Assembly (NCBI GenBank): GCA_050084985.1
Contig: JBITNC010000002.1
Span: 23,374,001 to 23,438,000 of the forward strand
Source of the DNA: Nageia nagi
Lineage: Eukaryota; Pinophyta
Direction: 5' to 3'
Length of the DNA stretch: 64,000 nt
Of the stretch, positions 1-10,949 are shown piece after piece. Within the stretch, counting starts at the first letter, position 1. Each line of letters starts with the position of its first letter. The notes beneath the pieces were generated by a model. The model was given only the letters and a program-made list of their open reading frames with translations. It searched no databases and was not told the DNA's origin. The position numbers were made by a program, and so were the translations under genes.

Positions 1-1174
1 TACCAAAGAGAATTTTTTTATGCTCTAATCAAATTGCAATTTTTTAGTACTTATTGCGAGTAAGAAACTAGAGCAGAATTCTTAACCATTATTTTCCTTA
101 GTTAAATGTGTTTTCTAAGGTAACCTAATAATGCTATTTTTTAGTATCCATTGAATGGAAAGCTTCTTACTTTTAAGTAAAATGGAGGGAATTTCTTATG
201 AAATTTTCTACTTAAATTCTTTATACATGTGATGCATGTTAATTACTTAGAATATTCTTATGAATGTTTTACTTAATTTTTTTAAGTTATGGGATTGATG
301 CATGCAAATTTTTTTATGCAAAGTATGGAATGGATTTGTGCAAAATAAGAAATGATGTAAAAGATGTCCTTTTGGGGTTGGTAAACAAAACCTATTGGAC
401 AATTAGGTTTCAAATTTTTGAATGGATGATATTTTACTTATGCTCTCTTACTTCATGTTTTATATTTTGATTTATTTTTTTATGCAAACAAAAATGTAAA
501 CATTGAAATGGGCAACTTCATAAAATGAACACATCTGCATGTACATTCCATAAAATGACTTGATTGGGGAGCCATGAGGTGAGGATAGGTGAATTGGAGC
601 CTTTAAGTCTAATGATCCAAACGATGAATAGTTTATACTTTTCAATTACCTCTAAGTCCTCTGTTGGTCTGGATATAACTCTAATAGATGGACAAGCATG
701 TGTGTAGTGATACCACATGTTTGTATATCCATTTAGAGATTATCCTGATAACTTAGGAGGACAACTTAAAACCAAATCAAGATTAATAATTTGATAGATA
801 CAATATACATCATAACCTTGGAAAATAATATGTACTTCTCCTTATGAGAGTATTATATTGACCAAGGTGAACTAGTTGAGGATTGGTATTACTTGGGCTC
901 CTCTTGTGTGGGCATCCAGGTGAATGCCTAATTTTAGATAAGAAAACAAGCTTTAATAATGTCACTCTAAATATACGGTTCTTGAAATAAGAAATGTATT
1001 TGAGTACATGGGTTATTATTTGAGTTGTAAAATATTTTCACTTATTTACTTGGTTAAAACTTAACATATAATGTTATTTATTAAACCACATGTTTATTAT
1101 TTTTTTTCACATCCTTGTGTAGTAAATGGGAGACTTCTTTTTACCCAAACACATTCTTGATGGTTTCAATTTTG
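1..1174 (+). mobile_element. Copia element B, left part: 5' leader and first gag codons
   Basis: This stretch is an inverted, diverged copy of about 6287-7790 inside element A: the blocks at 520-700, 880-1010 and 1080-1174 read like the reverse complement of 6740-6920, 6480-6560 and 6240-6330. It is therefore the untranslated leader of a + strand copy of the same copia family. A gag start lies at 1126 (MGDFFLPKHILDGFNF), matching the A gag start MGESFLPKYILNGFNF. The frame stops at 1174 where A is inserted and resumes after 9419. The 5' LTR of B must lie left of the window. Short open frames here, such as 264-470, are not supported as genes. Confidence 0.85.
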
Positions 1175-1619
1175 TGTAGGAACTAACACTAACAAGATAA
1201 TTCTTAAACAACCAAGATCACATGAAAGCTCACAATACACATCCAACTAAGAGTATATCCACTAACTAGATCTTTACTTCAATCACAAATACAAAACTCT
1301 TACAATCCTCTTAATCTCAACATCTAAGCACTCTCCTATAGCATAAATTTACTCCACAATTGGTATGTAATCATAAAAAAAGAGCCTTGTATTTATAGAC
1401 CAAAATCCCTCTTTGGATTACTCTATTATCCAATGTACAAAAGCATGACATGCACATCCTTTTATCCAAGGGCAATGCTCATGACATGGAGTGTAGGACA
1501 AATAACATTATAATATTCACTTAAATACTTAAGGTATCAAATGATACCCTTAAGTATTAATCAACTTACATAGAAGATTTAATACAAGCCTTTACAATAA
1601 TACACTATACATTCCAACA
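1175..1619 (-). repeat. 3' LTR of element A
   Basis: Direct repeat of 8915-9414, same orientation. It is 445 bp against 500 bp for the other copy; the difference is mainly one internal loss of about 55 bp near 1235, where the partner has extra sequence around 8985-9040. On the - strand it begins TGTTGGAATG and ends TTCCTACA, the imperfect terminal inverted repeat usual for copia LTRs. It is also the reverse complement of the B LTR at 12656-13121. Confidence 0.93.
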
Positions 1620-1630
1620 CTTTCCCTTAA
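1620..1630 (-). other. Polypurine tract of element A
   Basis: On the - strand TTAAGGGAAAG lies directly before the 3' LTR, where plus-strand DNA priming is expected. The equivalent in B is AAGAGGGAG at 12647-12655. Confidence 0.7.
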
Positions 1631-2390
1631 TGCAATATTGGGATAGAGCGAGTAAGAGAGAAGAAGAAGAGAAAGTAAGAGAGTTTTGTTCCAAATAGAT
1701 ACAATGGAGATGAGAAATTTTTACATATTTTTGATGTAAGAAAGATCTAGTTTGAGACTCACTACTTTGTTAGATACAATCATTAACCATAACTAGTTTC
1801 AATGTAGATGAAGTACTTATCCAGCTGGAAGTCATGAAGAGTCTCCAAGAGATTATATACCTGAGGTAAGTAACCTATAATCTCAAAGGAACCTACAAGT
1901 CATAAGTAGCTCAAATAACAAGATCAATTAGATGCAACATATTCATATTAACAAGAATAGATGAATTATACAAATGCCATCATGAACTGATAAATGGTGC
2001 ATTATAAGTCATCATGAAGATGCCATGCTAAAAACTTATAGTCATCTACCGTATATAAAACATGTGTTGATTATTATTTCAAAAATATAGCATACACATA
2101 TGAGTTACTCACATATGGATAACTAAATAATGCCAAAAGACACATAAGAGTTCCTCACACATGGATAACTAAACAGTGCTAGATTGGCCAATCTTTTTTC
2201 TTTAAAAATTTATATAATAAGTTCCTCACATAGAGTGAACTTACTATAAAGGTTTATAATAAAATCAACACTATACAACACAAAATCCTCTTACGGGTGA
2301 AGTTGTCATCATAAACATGAATTCAACATAATAATTCAGACTTCACCCCCCCTTGAGGGTAACTTCACCAACCTGATAACATCCTTAAGC
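1631..2390 (-). other. 3' untranslated region of element A
   Basis: Sequence between the end of pol and the polypurine tract. It is non-coding and matches 11944-12646 of B in reverse complement, for example the stretch around 1800-1900 against 12400-12480. No extra open frame such as an env-like gene is visible. Confidence 0.65.
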
Positions 2391-3060
2391 TTACAAAATT
2401 AAGCTTTTAGGAGGGGATTAGTGAATAAATTAGTAGAGTTCAAGGTGGATGGACAATACTCCAGGTGTATGATGCCATCAAGAACCTTCTCCTTGATAAA
2501 ATAGGTATGGATTTCCATAGGTTTGGTTCTCTAATAGAATTCAAGATTCTTAACCAAAGAAATAGCTGATTAATTATCTAAAGAAATCAAAGATGAGCCA
2601 TACCCAATTTATTTCTAAAGATGCCTTAGCCAAATGGCTTCCTGGACTACAATAAACATGGCATACTATTCAAATTCTATGATGGAAAGAGAAATAGTAG
2701 GTTGCTTCTTGGAAGTCCAAGAGATAGCACCTAAACCAATGCTAAACACATATGCAAAGGTTGATTTTCTATCATCTCTATCTTCAACATAGTTAGAATC
2801 TGAGAATCTAGAGAGAACAATTAAGGGTAACTTAGAATACTTGAGAGTAATATCCTTGGTCCTTGCAACATACCTCAAGATTTGCTTAACAACATTGAGG
2901 TGCTCAACATAAGGTTTTTTCATGAATCATGCCATCAAATTCATTGGAAAGGCAATATCTAGCCTGGATATAATCAAATACAAAAGAATATTAATTAATT
3001 TTTTGTAAGTTGTAGCATCAGCTAACTAAGAGTTCAAGCTCAGAGAGATTACGATTTCAA
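2390..3060 (-). pseudogene. Copia RNase H domain of A (broken)
   Basis: Translation of the - strand gives the C-terminal connection and RNase H of copia pol: LINILLYLIISRLDIAF near 2970-3030, the block starting KPYVEHLNVVKQILRYV at about 2915, DRDDRKSTFAYVFS near 2770, and SLSIIEFE then AIWLRHL near 2600-2680. The tail reads VLDGIIHLEYCPSTLNST near 2430, as in the homologous tail of B. Several in-frame stops are present. RNase H removes the RNA strand during reverse transcription; this copy cannot do so as it stands. Confidence 0.85.
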
Positions 3061-4144
3061 AAGAGACCAGGATTGCAACATATCTACACTCTTCTATTCC
3101 AAACTTTTGCAAGATATTTGATATATACTTATACTGATAGAGGTAAGTATAATCCTTTTATTGATACACTTACATTTCAATATAGTAGTGTGAGAGACCA
3201 AGATCAATCATTTCAAATGTTGCCTTAAGTTTGGATATGCATTCTTGAATGATTTCATCATTATTCCTAGTTATTAGAAGATCATCCACATAAAGGAGAA
3301 TCAAGACCATGTATTTTTCTTGATTGAACACATATAGATCAGAGTTAGAAAAACATTTAGAGAAACCAATGTCTGTAAAATACCCTAAAATCTTCTTGTA
3401 CCAAGCTTGAGATGCTTGCTTAAGTCCATACAATGAGTTTTTTTAGCTTGCACACAAAGGATTCTTTACCTGTCATAATAAACCCTTCTAGTTGATTCAT
3501 AAAGATTTTCACATCTAAGTTAGCATTAAAAAATGCACTCTTGATATCAAGTTGGAAAACTTTCTATCTTTGAACTGTAGAAAGAGCAAGGATAAATCTC
3601 TAGTAGGCATCTTTGCCATGGGAGCAAAGGTTTCCTCATAATCTACATTGTATTTCTAAGCAAAACCTTTGGCTACTAACCTTGCTTTGTATTTCTCAAT
3701 ATCTCCAATTGAATTGAATTTGACCTTATAGATTCACTTATTTCCAATCACATTCTTCTTATTAGGATAAGGAATCAAGTCCTAAGTTTTATTTTTCATA
3801 AGCACCTCATACTCCACTTTCATGGCTTCCATCTGACACTCTTGTGTAGAAGCTTCTTTGAAGGTTGAGGGTTCATGTTTGTTGTAAATTTTGGCAAATA
3901 AGGATTTGTTCAAGGTCATACTCCTTGTTACCTTTTGAATTGGAGAATTTTGTTCCTGAGGTAACTTATCTACATTAATATCTAACCAACTAGGTCCAAC
4001 TGAAGAGTCTTTTATATTATCAACATCCTCATTAGAAGCAAATTCATTAGGTAGTTCATTGAAATTTACATCCCTTGAAATGAAAACTACTTTATAGGAT
4101 GGAAAGTAGAGCCTATAGCCTCTATGCTGACTATTATAACTCAT
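3060..4144 (-). pseudogene. Copia reverse transcriptase of A (broken)
   Basis: The - strand encodes a linker with SRDVNFNELPNEF near 4070, then RT start motifs (YKARLVAKGFA near 3670, VDYEETFAPMAKM near 3630), then MYGLKQASQAWYKKILGYF at 3430 and the catalytic YVDDLL box near 3280. The YVDD aspartates are intact, but there are stops and frameshifts, particularly around 3440-3600. Copia order (integrase before RT) is kept. Confidence 0.87.
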
Positions 4145-5080
4145 AAAGATTCATTTTTTAGTTTTTTTAATCTAAATTTTTCTTTTTCTTAGAAATAATA
4201 TAGGAGAATTCTTCACAACTAAACACACTTAGGTGAGAAATGTTAGGTTTTCTTCTTGAGTAAGCCTCAAAAGGAGTTTTACTCTAAATGGATTTTGTAA
4301 GACACCTATTCAAGGTGTAAATAGTAGTGCTTATAGGTTCATCCATAAGAATTTAGGAAGATTACCCAACATGCATCTATCCATCTCTATAATTGTTCTA
4401 TTTTTCTTTTCAACATTGTTCTACTAAGGAGCTTAAAAAATCAAAAATTGCCTCTTGATTCCATACTTAGCATAATAATCATTGAACTCATTGTTGTTAT
4501 ATTCTCCCCTATTATTTGATCTCAACATCTTGATTTTAAGGTTATTTTGATTCTTGATAAAGGCCTTAAAAACCTTAAAGCTCTCAATGGTTTGATCCTT
4601 GTGCTCAAGTAGATACCCAATGGTCATCCTACTAAAGTCATCAATGAAGGTCAAGATGTAAGATGCTCCTCCAAGTGACAGTCTAAAATGGATCCATCAA
4701 ATTTGAATGCACAATTTGAAAAGATTGAGATGCTCTTATTGCCTTATCTTTTTTAAGATTTTATCTATATATCTTGCCAAGAATGCACTTCTCATATAGA
4801 CCAATCAAAGGAGAAATTTAAAACAAACCTTCTACAAGTTCTTGATCTTTCATGACTTGAATACTCTTATGGTTAAAGTGCCCTAAATGATGGTGCTAAA
4901 GATTGATTCTAGAACACACATTAGAAGCAAGACAAATCTTTGATGGAACTTGATCCACAATGTAGAGATTATCTTTCACAGATCCTTTAACTAAAGTGGC
5001 AAGTCCTTTCTTAATGCACTAGGATTGAGATTCAAACTCAAAAGAGAACCTTTTTTTAGAAACTTGGATCATAGTGAGAA
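4145..5080 (-). pseudogene. Copia GAG-pre-integrase and integrase of A (broken)
   Basis: A pre-integrase zinc-binding region is visible as HHLGHFNHKSIQ near 4870 with a partner CILGK near 4780. The integrase core follows: LTFIDDFSRMTIGYLL near 4630 and MLRSNNRGEYNNNEFNDYYAKYG near 4470-4530. The usual catalytic Asp in the DNGGEY box is Asn here (SNNRGEY), and B has SNNGREY, so the loss may predate both copies. The C-terminal part is shifted and contains stops. Confidence 0.83.
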
Positions 5081-5362
5081 GGTTCATCCTTAACTTAGGA
5101 ACATAGAGAATATTTTCAATAACTTTTTATGAATCAACACACTCCCAATTCCTTGGACTTCAAGGGTGGAGTTATCACCTATCACAATCACATTTTTTTT
5201 ATACTTGTGAAAGTTTTCAAACTTTTTCTTTTCAAAACATAGGTGATTAGTGGAACTAGAGTCAATAATCCATTCAAATGAAAAAAAGCAAGACATAGAG
5301 TAGAGCACCACAACAAAACTAACATAAATATTCTTCTTTTCTTTGTAGTTCTTTACATTCAT
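5081..5362 (-). pseudogene. Copia aspartic protease of A
   Basis: The frame contains WIIDSSSTNHLCFEKKKFENF near 5220-5280. This is the copia protease active-site region, where D-S-G is expected; here it reads D-S-S. The later block VIVIGDNSTLEVQGIGSVLI matches the B protease at 10470-10540. The protease would cut the gag-pol polyprotein. Confidence 0.8.
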
Positions 5363-6286
5363 ATTACCTTTATTCTTTTCCCCTCTTTTCTTTTTGTAGC
5401 AATCAACTTCTTTGTGACCTTGAATGCCATAATAGTTACAATTACCATCAAATTTTTCCTTAAGATATGAATTATTTACTTTTCCCTTTTCATCTTTTTA
5501 CTTAAAGTGGTTGTTGTTATCATTATTCCTACTGCTATGGATATTATTTCTATTGTTCCTTTTGCTATTGTAGCCATTTCCTCTTTTTTCAAACCTTTTG
5601 GAGGAAGAAGGATAAGATTTTTTTTTATGGTTGAATTTCTTTTTGAAAAGAGTTTTGGTTGCTCCAAGAGCAACATTATTATCTTTAGGAGAAGAAATCA
5701 ACACCTTATTGTTAAGGATTTCTTTATGCTTCAATAGGTACCCAAAGAGATACTCAAGGGAGAAGACTTCTTCATCATCATCAAGCCTTATTTCCATAAT
5801 AGTCATAAAGTTTTCAAACTTTGAAGAAAGGTTTTAAAAAATGATGAAGATAATGAAATCATCATTGATCCAATTGCACCCACAAGCAATAAGTTGGGTC
5901 TTTAGGTAAATGATTTTATTCAAATAGATAGCCACATTTTCATCTTCTCCTTGATGAGATTGAAGTAACTTTTGGAGAATAGTAAATTTTTTTGAAAAGT
6001 TTGAACTAAGGTAGATTTGCTTAAACTTATCCCAAGCTTACTTTACCAAGGTTGAAGAGGAAATCATTAGGAGTACATCATCTAAAATTTCATGATAAAT
6101 CATATAGGTTGCCAACTCATTTTTTGTGTTATAAGCCTCTAATGCCTTCTCATCTGTAGGAAAGATAAGGTTCTCATTTACTATTTACCAAAGTTTCCTT
6201 GCCTATAATTCAGCTCTCATATGTGGTTCACAAATCTTAAAGTTGAAACCATTGAGAATATATTTGGGTAAAAAGGATTCTCCCAT
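5363..6286 (-). pseudogene. Copia gag of A with altered zinc knuckle
   Basis: Starts at 6286 (MGESFLPKYILNGFNF), the start shared with B at 1126. The body has typical copia gag blocks: ARKLW near 6200, LEAYNTKNEL near 6130, EILDDVLLMISSS near 6080 and KVLISSPKDNNVAL near 5690. A basic Arg/Asn-rich stretch lies near 5510-5620. The nucleocapsid knuckle near 5400-5445 reads CNYYGIQGHKEVDC: the second Cys of the CCHC motif is Tyr. The same Tyr occurs in B. Stops interrupt the frame at several points. Confidence 0.85.
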
Positions 6287-8914
6287 TTGCTACATTAGAA
6301 TGTGAAAAATAATAAGCATGTGGTTTACTAAATAATATTAAATGTTAAGTTCTAACCAAGTAAATAATACATGTTACTTTTAACACTAAATACATGCTTC
6401 ATAAGTGTAAATTTTGTACAAATAAAATAATCCATGTACCCAAATACATTTTTCATATCAAAAATTATATATGTAGAGTGACATTATTGAAACTTGTTTT
6501 CTTGTCTAAAAATTAGGCTTTCACTTAGATGTCCACACAAGAGGAGCTTAAGAACTACCAATCCTCAACCAATTTGCCTTAGTCAATTTTATACTTTCTC
6601 ACAAGGAGAAGTACCTACTATTTTCCAAGGTTATGATGTTTATTGGATCGAACAAATTATTAATCTTGATTAGGTTTCATGTTATCCTCCTAAATTATTA
6701 AGATAATCCTTGAATGGACATGCAGATATGTGGTGTCACTACACACATACCTGTCCATCTATTGGAGTTAAATCTAGACCAATAGAGGACTTAGGGGCAA
6801 TTGAGATGTATAAACTTTTCACCATATAGATCATCAGACTTAAAAGCTCCAATTCACCTATCCTTACCTCATAGCTCCCCAAACAAGTCATGTTACAGAA
6901 TGTACATGTGGATGTGTTCATTTTAGGGGGTTTCTCATTTCAATATTTGCATTTTTGTTTGCATAAGCAAATAAATCAAAATGTGAAATATGAAATATAA
7001 GAGTATAAGTAAAACATCATCCATTCAAAAATTTAAAACCTTAGTGTCCAATGGGTTTTGTTTACCAACCTCTAAAAGACATCTTTATATCAATCCTAAT
7101 TTTGCACAAGTTAACTTTGCAAAAAAGATAGATACTTAAATAAAGCATGTAAAACAAATTGCATAAGACAACTTTGCATAAAAGATAAATACTCAACATA
7201 TATCTTTTTATCTTTAAGAATTAAGTCCTAAGCATGTAACATTAACATAAAAAATAAGTATTAAGCATGCATTTAACTTAAAATTTAAGTACAAAGCATA
7301 AGCATGCATCTTAAAATTTAATTACTAAGCATAAGCATATAACATTTTAACTTAAATGTTTAATTCCTAAACATAAGTACTTATTATAAGCATGCATTAT
7401 TTTAACTTAAAAAATTATGAGCTCTAAGCATGCATCGTCTTAACTTAAAAGTATGCATATAAAAATGTACTTTATAACTTAACAATTTTAAGTAAAGAAA
7501 TATATCTTTTAACTTAAAAAATACTTATCAAATAAGTACTATGCATTTAACTTTAAAGTATTTACTTAAAAATTTTAAGCCCTAATCATTAACTTAAAAA
7601 ATTAAGTAAGCATCATGTTCTAGACTTTAAGTAAAAAAATTCATACAAATTTCCCCCTTTTAACTTAAGGTTTTATCCCTAAAACTTGTATGCTAAAAAA
7701 ATTAGTTGGCTTAGATAAGATAAAAAATCTCCCTTCTTCAACTTAAATATTTGTCCTTAGATTACCTTAGCAACTTTTTGACTAAAAAAAAAGGTTTTTT
7801 CTAAACAATTATACTCCAAAATATCCTCCATGTGCCACATTTTTCTCAATAAAAAGCATTTAAGAGTAATGATGTAAAAAAAAAAATTAAATGCACAAAC
7901 AAGAAAGGGCCTCCATATCAAAACAAATAGAGTGGGAGAAGATTGCGCATTTCATCTGATACCAAGGGAGAAGATCATGCAACATGAAGGAGGTCAAGAG
8001 GCATGGAGGAGGGCCACAAAGGGAAGGTATATGGGAGGCATGGAGGAGGGCCATGAAGGGAAGGTGATCGACAATGTGGAGGAGGATTGATGATAGAGGC
8101 ATAGGGAGGTGGAGGTCAATGGTAAGGCAAAGGTTGATGTCAGAGAAAAGGTCAATGATAGGTTAGAGGCCAATGCAAATCCAAAGTGTGTGGAGGGTGC
8201 AAGAGAAAGTGCATGCAGGAAAGGAGGAGATGCAAAGGTGGGTTACAAAGGATCCCTAGCTGTAGATTGAAGAGCTACCGACTAAGTAGAGGTTGCTAGT
8301 TGAGAGGTGGCCAAAACCTTGACAAAGAAAGGAGAGGGCCCTAGCCACCAAATAAAAATTTTCACAAAGCATAATTTGAAAATCCAATCCCTCTTTTTTT
8401 ATTATTTTTTAATACTAAATAAAAAAATAAATATAATTTGTTTATTTAAGCAAAGGGTAACGTAAATATATAATTTTTGTTAAAAAAATTATTTAATTTA
8501 CAATTGAATATGCAAATGAAGAAATAAATAATTAGTTCTTCCCCCTTTTTTTGTAAATAAACCTATTTATAAAAAAAATAAACCTCCAAACCAAATATAT
8601 GCAAAGTTAAAGAAATACAAAAAAAACACTTTTAAACTTATAGCTAACAATAGAAAAACAATGCTTCATAGTATATTGCTCTTTTAAAAATTTGGCTACA
8701 TATATAAGAGAGAACTAACAGAATACAAAATATGTTAGTAACCTTAGTTAAATATTTCAAAAAAAGATAAAAAAAAATGGAGGAGATTGTATGTAGGAGG
8801 TTATACTTTTTCTTGAATTTTACCTCAACAATGAAATAAAGAGATGAACACCAAGAAGAAGAGCATCCACACCAAGGTTGTGAAGAGGAGCTTTCAAGGG
8901 GCTTAATACCAATT
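6287..8914 (-). other. Long 5' leader of element A
   Basis: About 2.6 kb separates the primer site from the gag start, long for a copia element. The gag-proximal half is AT-rich with recurring short words built on AAGCAT and CTTAA (7100-7600). The LTR-proximal part at 7900-8350 is richer in G on the + strand, with GGAGG repeats. The homologous leader is seen in B at 1-1125. The open frames at 6739-6921 and 7887-8102 resemble no protein I know and are treated as chance. Confidence 0.75.
8898..8912 (-). other. Primer binding site of element A (tRNA-iMet type)
   Basis: Two bases inside the 5' LTR the - strand reads TTGGTATTAAGCCCC. The usual plant copia site is TGGTATCAGAGC, complementary to the 3' end of initiator tRNA-Met. 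The match is degraded after TGGTAT, consistent with age. Confidence 0.75.
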
Positions 8915-9414
8915 TGTAGGAACTAAAACTAACAAGATAATTCTTAAATAACTAAGATCACATGAAATCTCACAATACACATCTAATAAACTCACAAAGC
9001 AATCTCACAAAGATAACACAAGATGTAAGTGGTTCCTCCAACTAGTAGTACATCCAATAACTAGATCTTTACTTCAATCACAAATACAACTCTCTTACAA
9101 TCCTCTTAATCTCAACTCCTAAGCACTATCCTATAGCATAACTTTACTCCATACTTGGTATCTAATCACAAAGAGGGAGCATTTTATTTATAGACCAAAA
9201 TCCCTTTTTGGATCATCCTATTATCCAATGTACAAAAGTATGACATGCACATCCTTTTATCTAAGGGGCATGCTCATGACATGGAGTGTAAGACAAATAA
9301 CATTATCATATTCACTTAAATACTTAAGGTATCAAATGATACTCTTAAGTATTAGTGAACTTACATATAAGATTTAATACAAACCTTTACAATAATGCAT
9401 TATACATTCCAATA
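8915..9414 (-). repeat. 5' LTR of element A
   Basis: 500-bp direct repeat of 1175-1619. Adjacent to the primer site on its internal side, which fixes it as the 5' LTR of a - strand element. The first bases on the - strand are TATTGGAATG, one change from the TGTTGG of the other copy. A TATA-like block is visible near 9180-9195 (CTATAAATA on the - strand). Confidence 0.92.
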
Positions 9415-9419
9415 CTTTG

Positions 9420-10300
9420 GTATTTGGGAACCATAGATGAGAGCTGAATTACAGGCAAGAAAACTTTGGCAAATAGTGAATGAGAACCTTGTTTCTCCTA
9501 TATATGAGAAGGCACTAGAGGCTTATAACACAAAAAATGAGTTATCAACCTCCATAATCTTTTGTTCAATTTTAGATGATGTGCTCCTGTTGATTTCATC
9601 CTCAACCTCAGTAAAGGAAGCTTGAGATAAGCTTAAGCAAATATACCTTGGTTCAATGTTTTCAAGAAGGTTTACCATTAATAAAAAATTGCTTTAATAT
9701 TGTTAATAGGAAGATGAAAATGTAGCTATCTACTTGAACAAAATTATTGACCTAAAGACCCAACTTGTTACTTGTGAGTGCAATTGGATCAATGATGAGT
9801 TCATGGTCTTCATCATTTTTTAAAGCCTTTCTTAAAAGTTTAGAAACTTTGTGATGGTTATGGAAACAAGGCTTGATAATGAAGAAGAAGTATTCTACCT
9901 TGAGAACCTTTCTAGGCTCCTTTCAAAGCATGAGAAAACCTTTAATAAAAAGGTGTTGATTTCTTCTCCTAAGGATAATAATGTTGCTCTTGAAGTAACC
10001 AAAACTCCTTTTAATAAGAAGTTAAATCATCAAAATAAATCATATCCTTCTTACTTAAAATGTTTTAGAAAAGAGGCAATAGGAACAATAGCAATAGGAA
10101 CAATGGCAATAATAGGAATAACAACAATAGCAGCAAGAATAATAAATTAATAACCACTTCAAGCAAAGAGATGGAAAAGGTAAAGTAAAAAATCCATATT
10201 CTAAGAAAAAGTTTGATGGTAATTGTAACTATTATGGCATATAAGGTCACAAAGAAGTTGATTGCTATAAAAAGAAAAGAGAGAAAAAGAACAAAGATAA
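9420..10300 (+). pseudogene. Copia gag of B (resumed after A)
   Basis: The first recognisable block after the A insertion is MRAELQARKLWQIVNENL at 9437, continuing LEAYNTKNELS and ILDDVLLLISSSTSVKEA. A stop follows at about 9623. A second open stretch from 9851 contains ETRLDNEEEVFYLENL and KVLISSPKDNNVALEVTK. The knuckle near 10212-10255 reads CNYYGI, stop, GHKEVDC, again with Tyr for the second Cys. An Ile/Ala/Asn-rich simple stretch at 10080-10145 equals the Arg/Asn-rich region of A in another frame. Confidence 0.82.
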
Positions 10301-10340
10301 TGGTAATGTAAAGAAATTCAAAGGAAAGAAGAATATTCAA

Positions 10341-10904
10341 GTTGATTTTGCTGTAGTGCTCTATTCCTTATCTTGCACTTTTTTATCTAATTATATTGTT
10401 GAATCTAGTTGCACTAATCACTTATACTTTGAAAAGGATAAGTTTGAGAACTTTTACAAGTATAGAAAAGATGCAATTATGATAGGTGATAACTCTATCC
10501 TTGAAGTCCAAGGCATTGAAAGTGTGTTGATTCATGGAAAGGTTCTTGAAAATGTGCTCTATATTCCTAAGCCTAGGATGAACCTTCTCTCCATGATTTA
10601 AGTTGCAAGGAAAGAGTACTCATTTGAGTTCAACTCTCAATCTTGGTGCATGAATAAAGGACTTGCCATGTTGGTTAAAAGATCAATGAAAGCTAATCTT
10701 TACATTGTGGATCAAGTTCCATCAAAGATGTGTCTTACTACAAGTGTATGTTCTAGAGGCAATCTTTGGTACCAAAATTTAGGGTGCCTTAACCATAAGA
10801 GTATTCAATTCATGAAAGACCAAGAACTTGTGGAAGGTTTACTTTCATTTTCTTCTTCAATTGGTCTATGCGAGAAGTGTATTCTTTGCAAGATGCATAG
10901 ATAA
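10341..10904 (+). pseudogene. Copia protease and GAG-pre-integrase of B
   Basis: The first open stretch holds the protease remnant NYIVESSCTNHLYFEKDKFENF; the catalytic Asp position is Glu (VESS against the expected D-S-G). It continues MIGDNSILEVQGIESVLIHG and LYIPKPRMNLLSM. The next stretch from 10650 holds LYIVDQVPSKMCL and the pre-integrase block LWYQNLGCLNHKSIQ with CEKCILCK near the end; the usual first His of HHRLGH is lost. Confidence 0.82.
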
Positions 10905-10949
10905 AAGTTTAAAAAAGATAAAGTAACAATAGCATCTCAACCTCTTCAA

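Larger units (their letters stand above)
1175..9414 (-). mobile_element. Ty1/copia LTR retrotransposon A, nested inside B
   Basis: A complete but decayed copia element with two LTRs (1175-1619 and 8915-9414), a tRNA-iMet-like primer site, long leader, gag, protease, integrase, reverse transcriptase, RNase H and polypurine tract, in copia order on the - strand. The flanks TTTTG (1170-1174) and CTTTG (9415-9419) are a 5-bp target duplication with one change. Deleting A and one duplication joins the two halves of B so that they align with the gag of A itself. Many stops and frameshifts make it non-functional. LTR ends on the - strand are TGTTGGAA (TATTGGAA in the 5' copy) and TTCCTACA. Confidence 0.92.

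Noticed and set aside
1620-2400. An env-like or other third open frame in A/B after pol
   Set aside because: Stops in every frame in both copies; it behaves as a 3' untranslated region.
518-6921. Open frames 518-718 and 6739-6921 as genes with related proteins
   Set aside because: They are related only because they lie in inverted copies of the same copia leader, and the similarity is at DNA level with no conserved frame.
7887-8102. 71-codon open frame in the leader of A as a gene
   Set aside because: Lies in the G-rich leader section, has low-complexity composition and no counterpart in B within the window.
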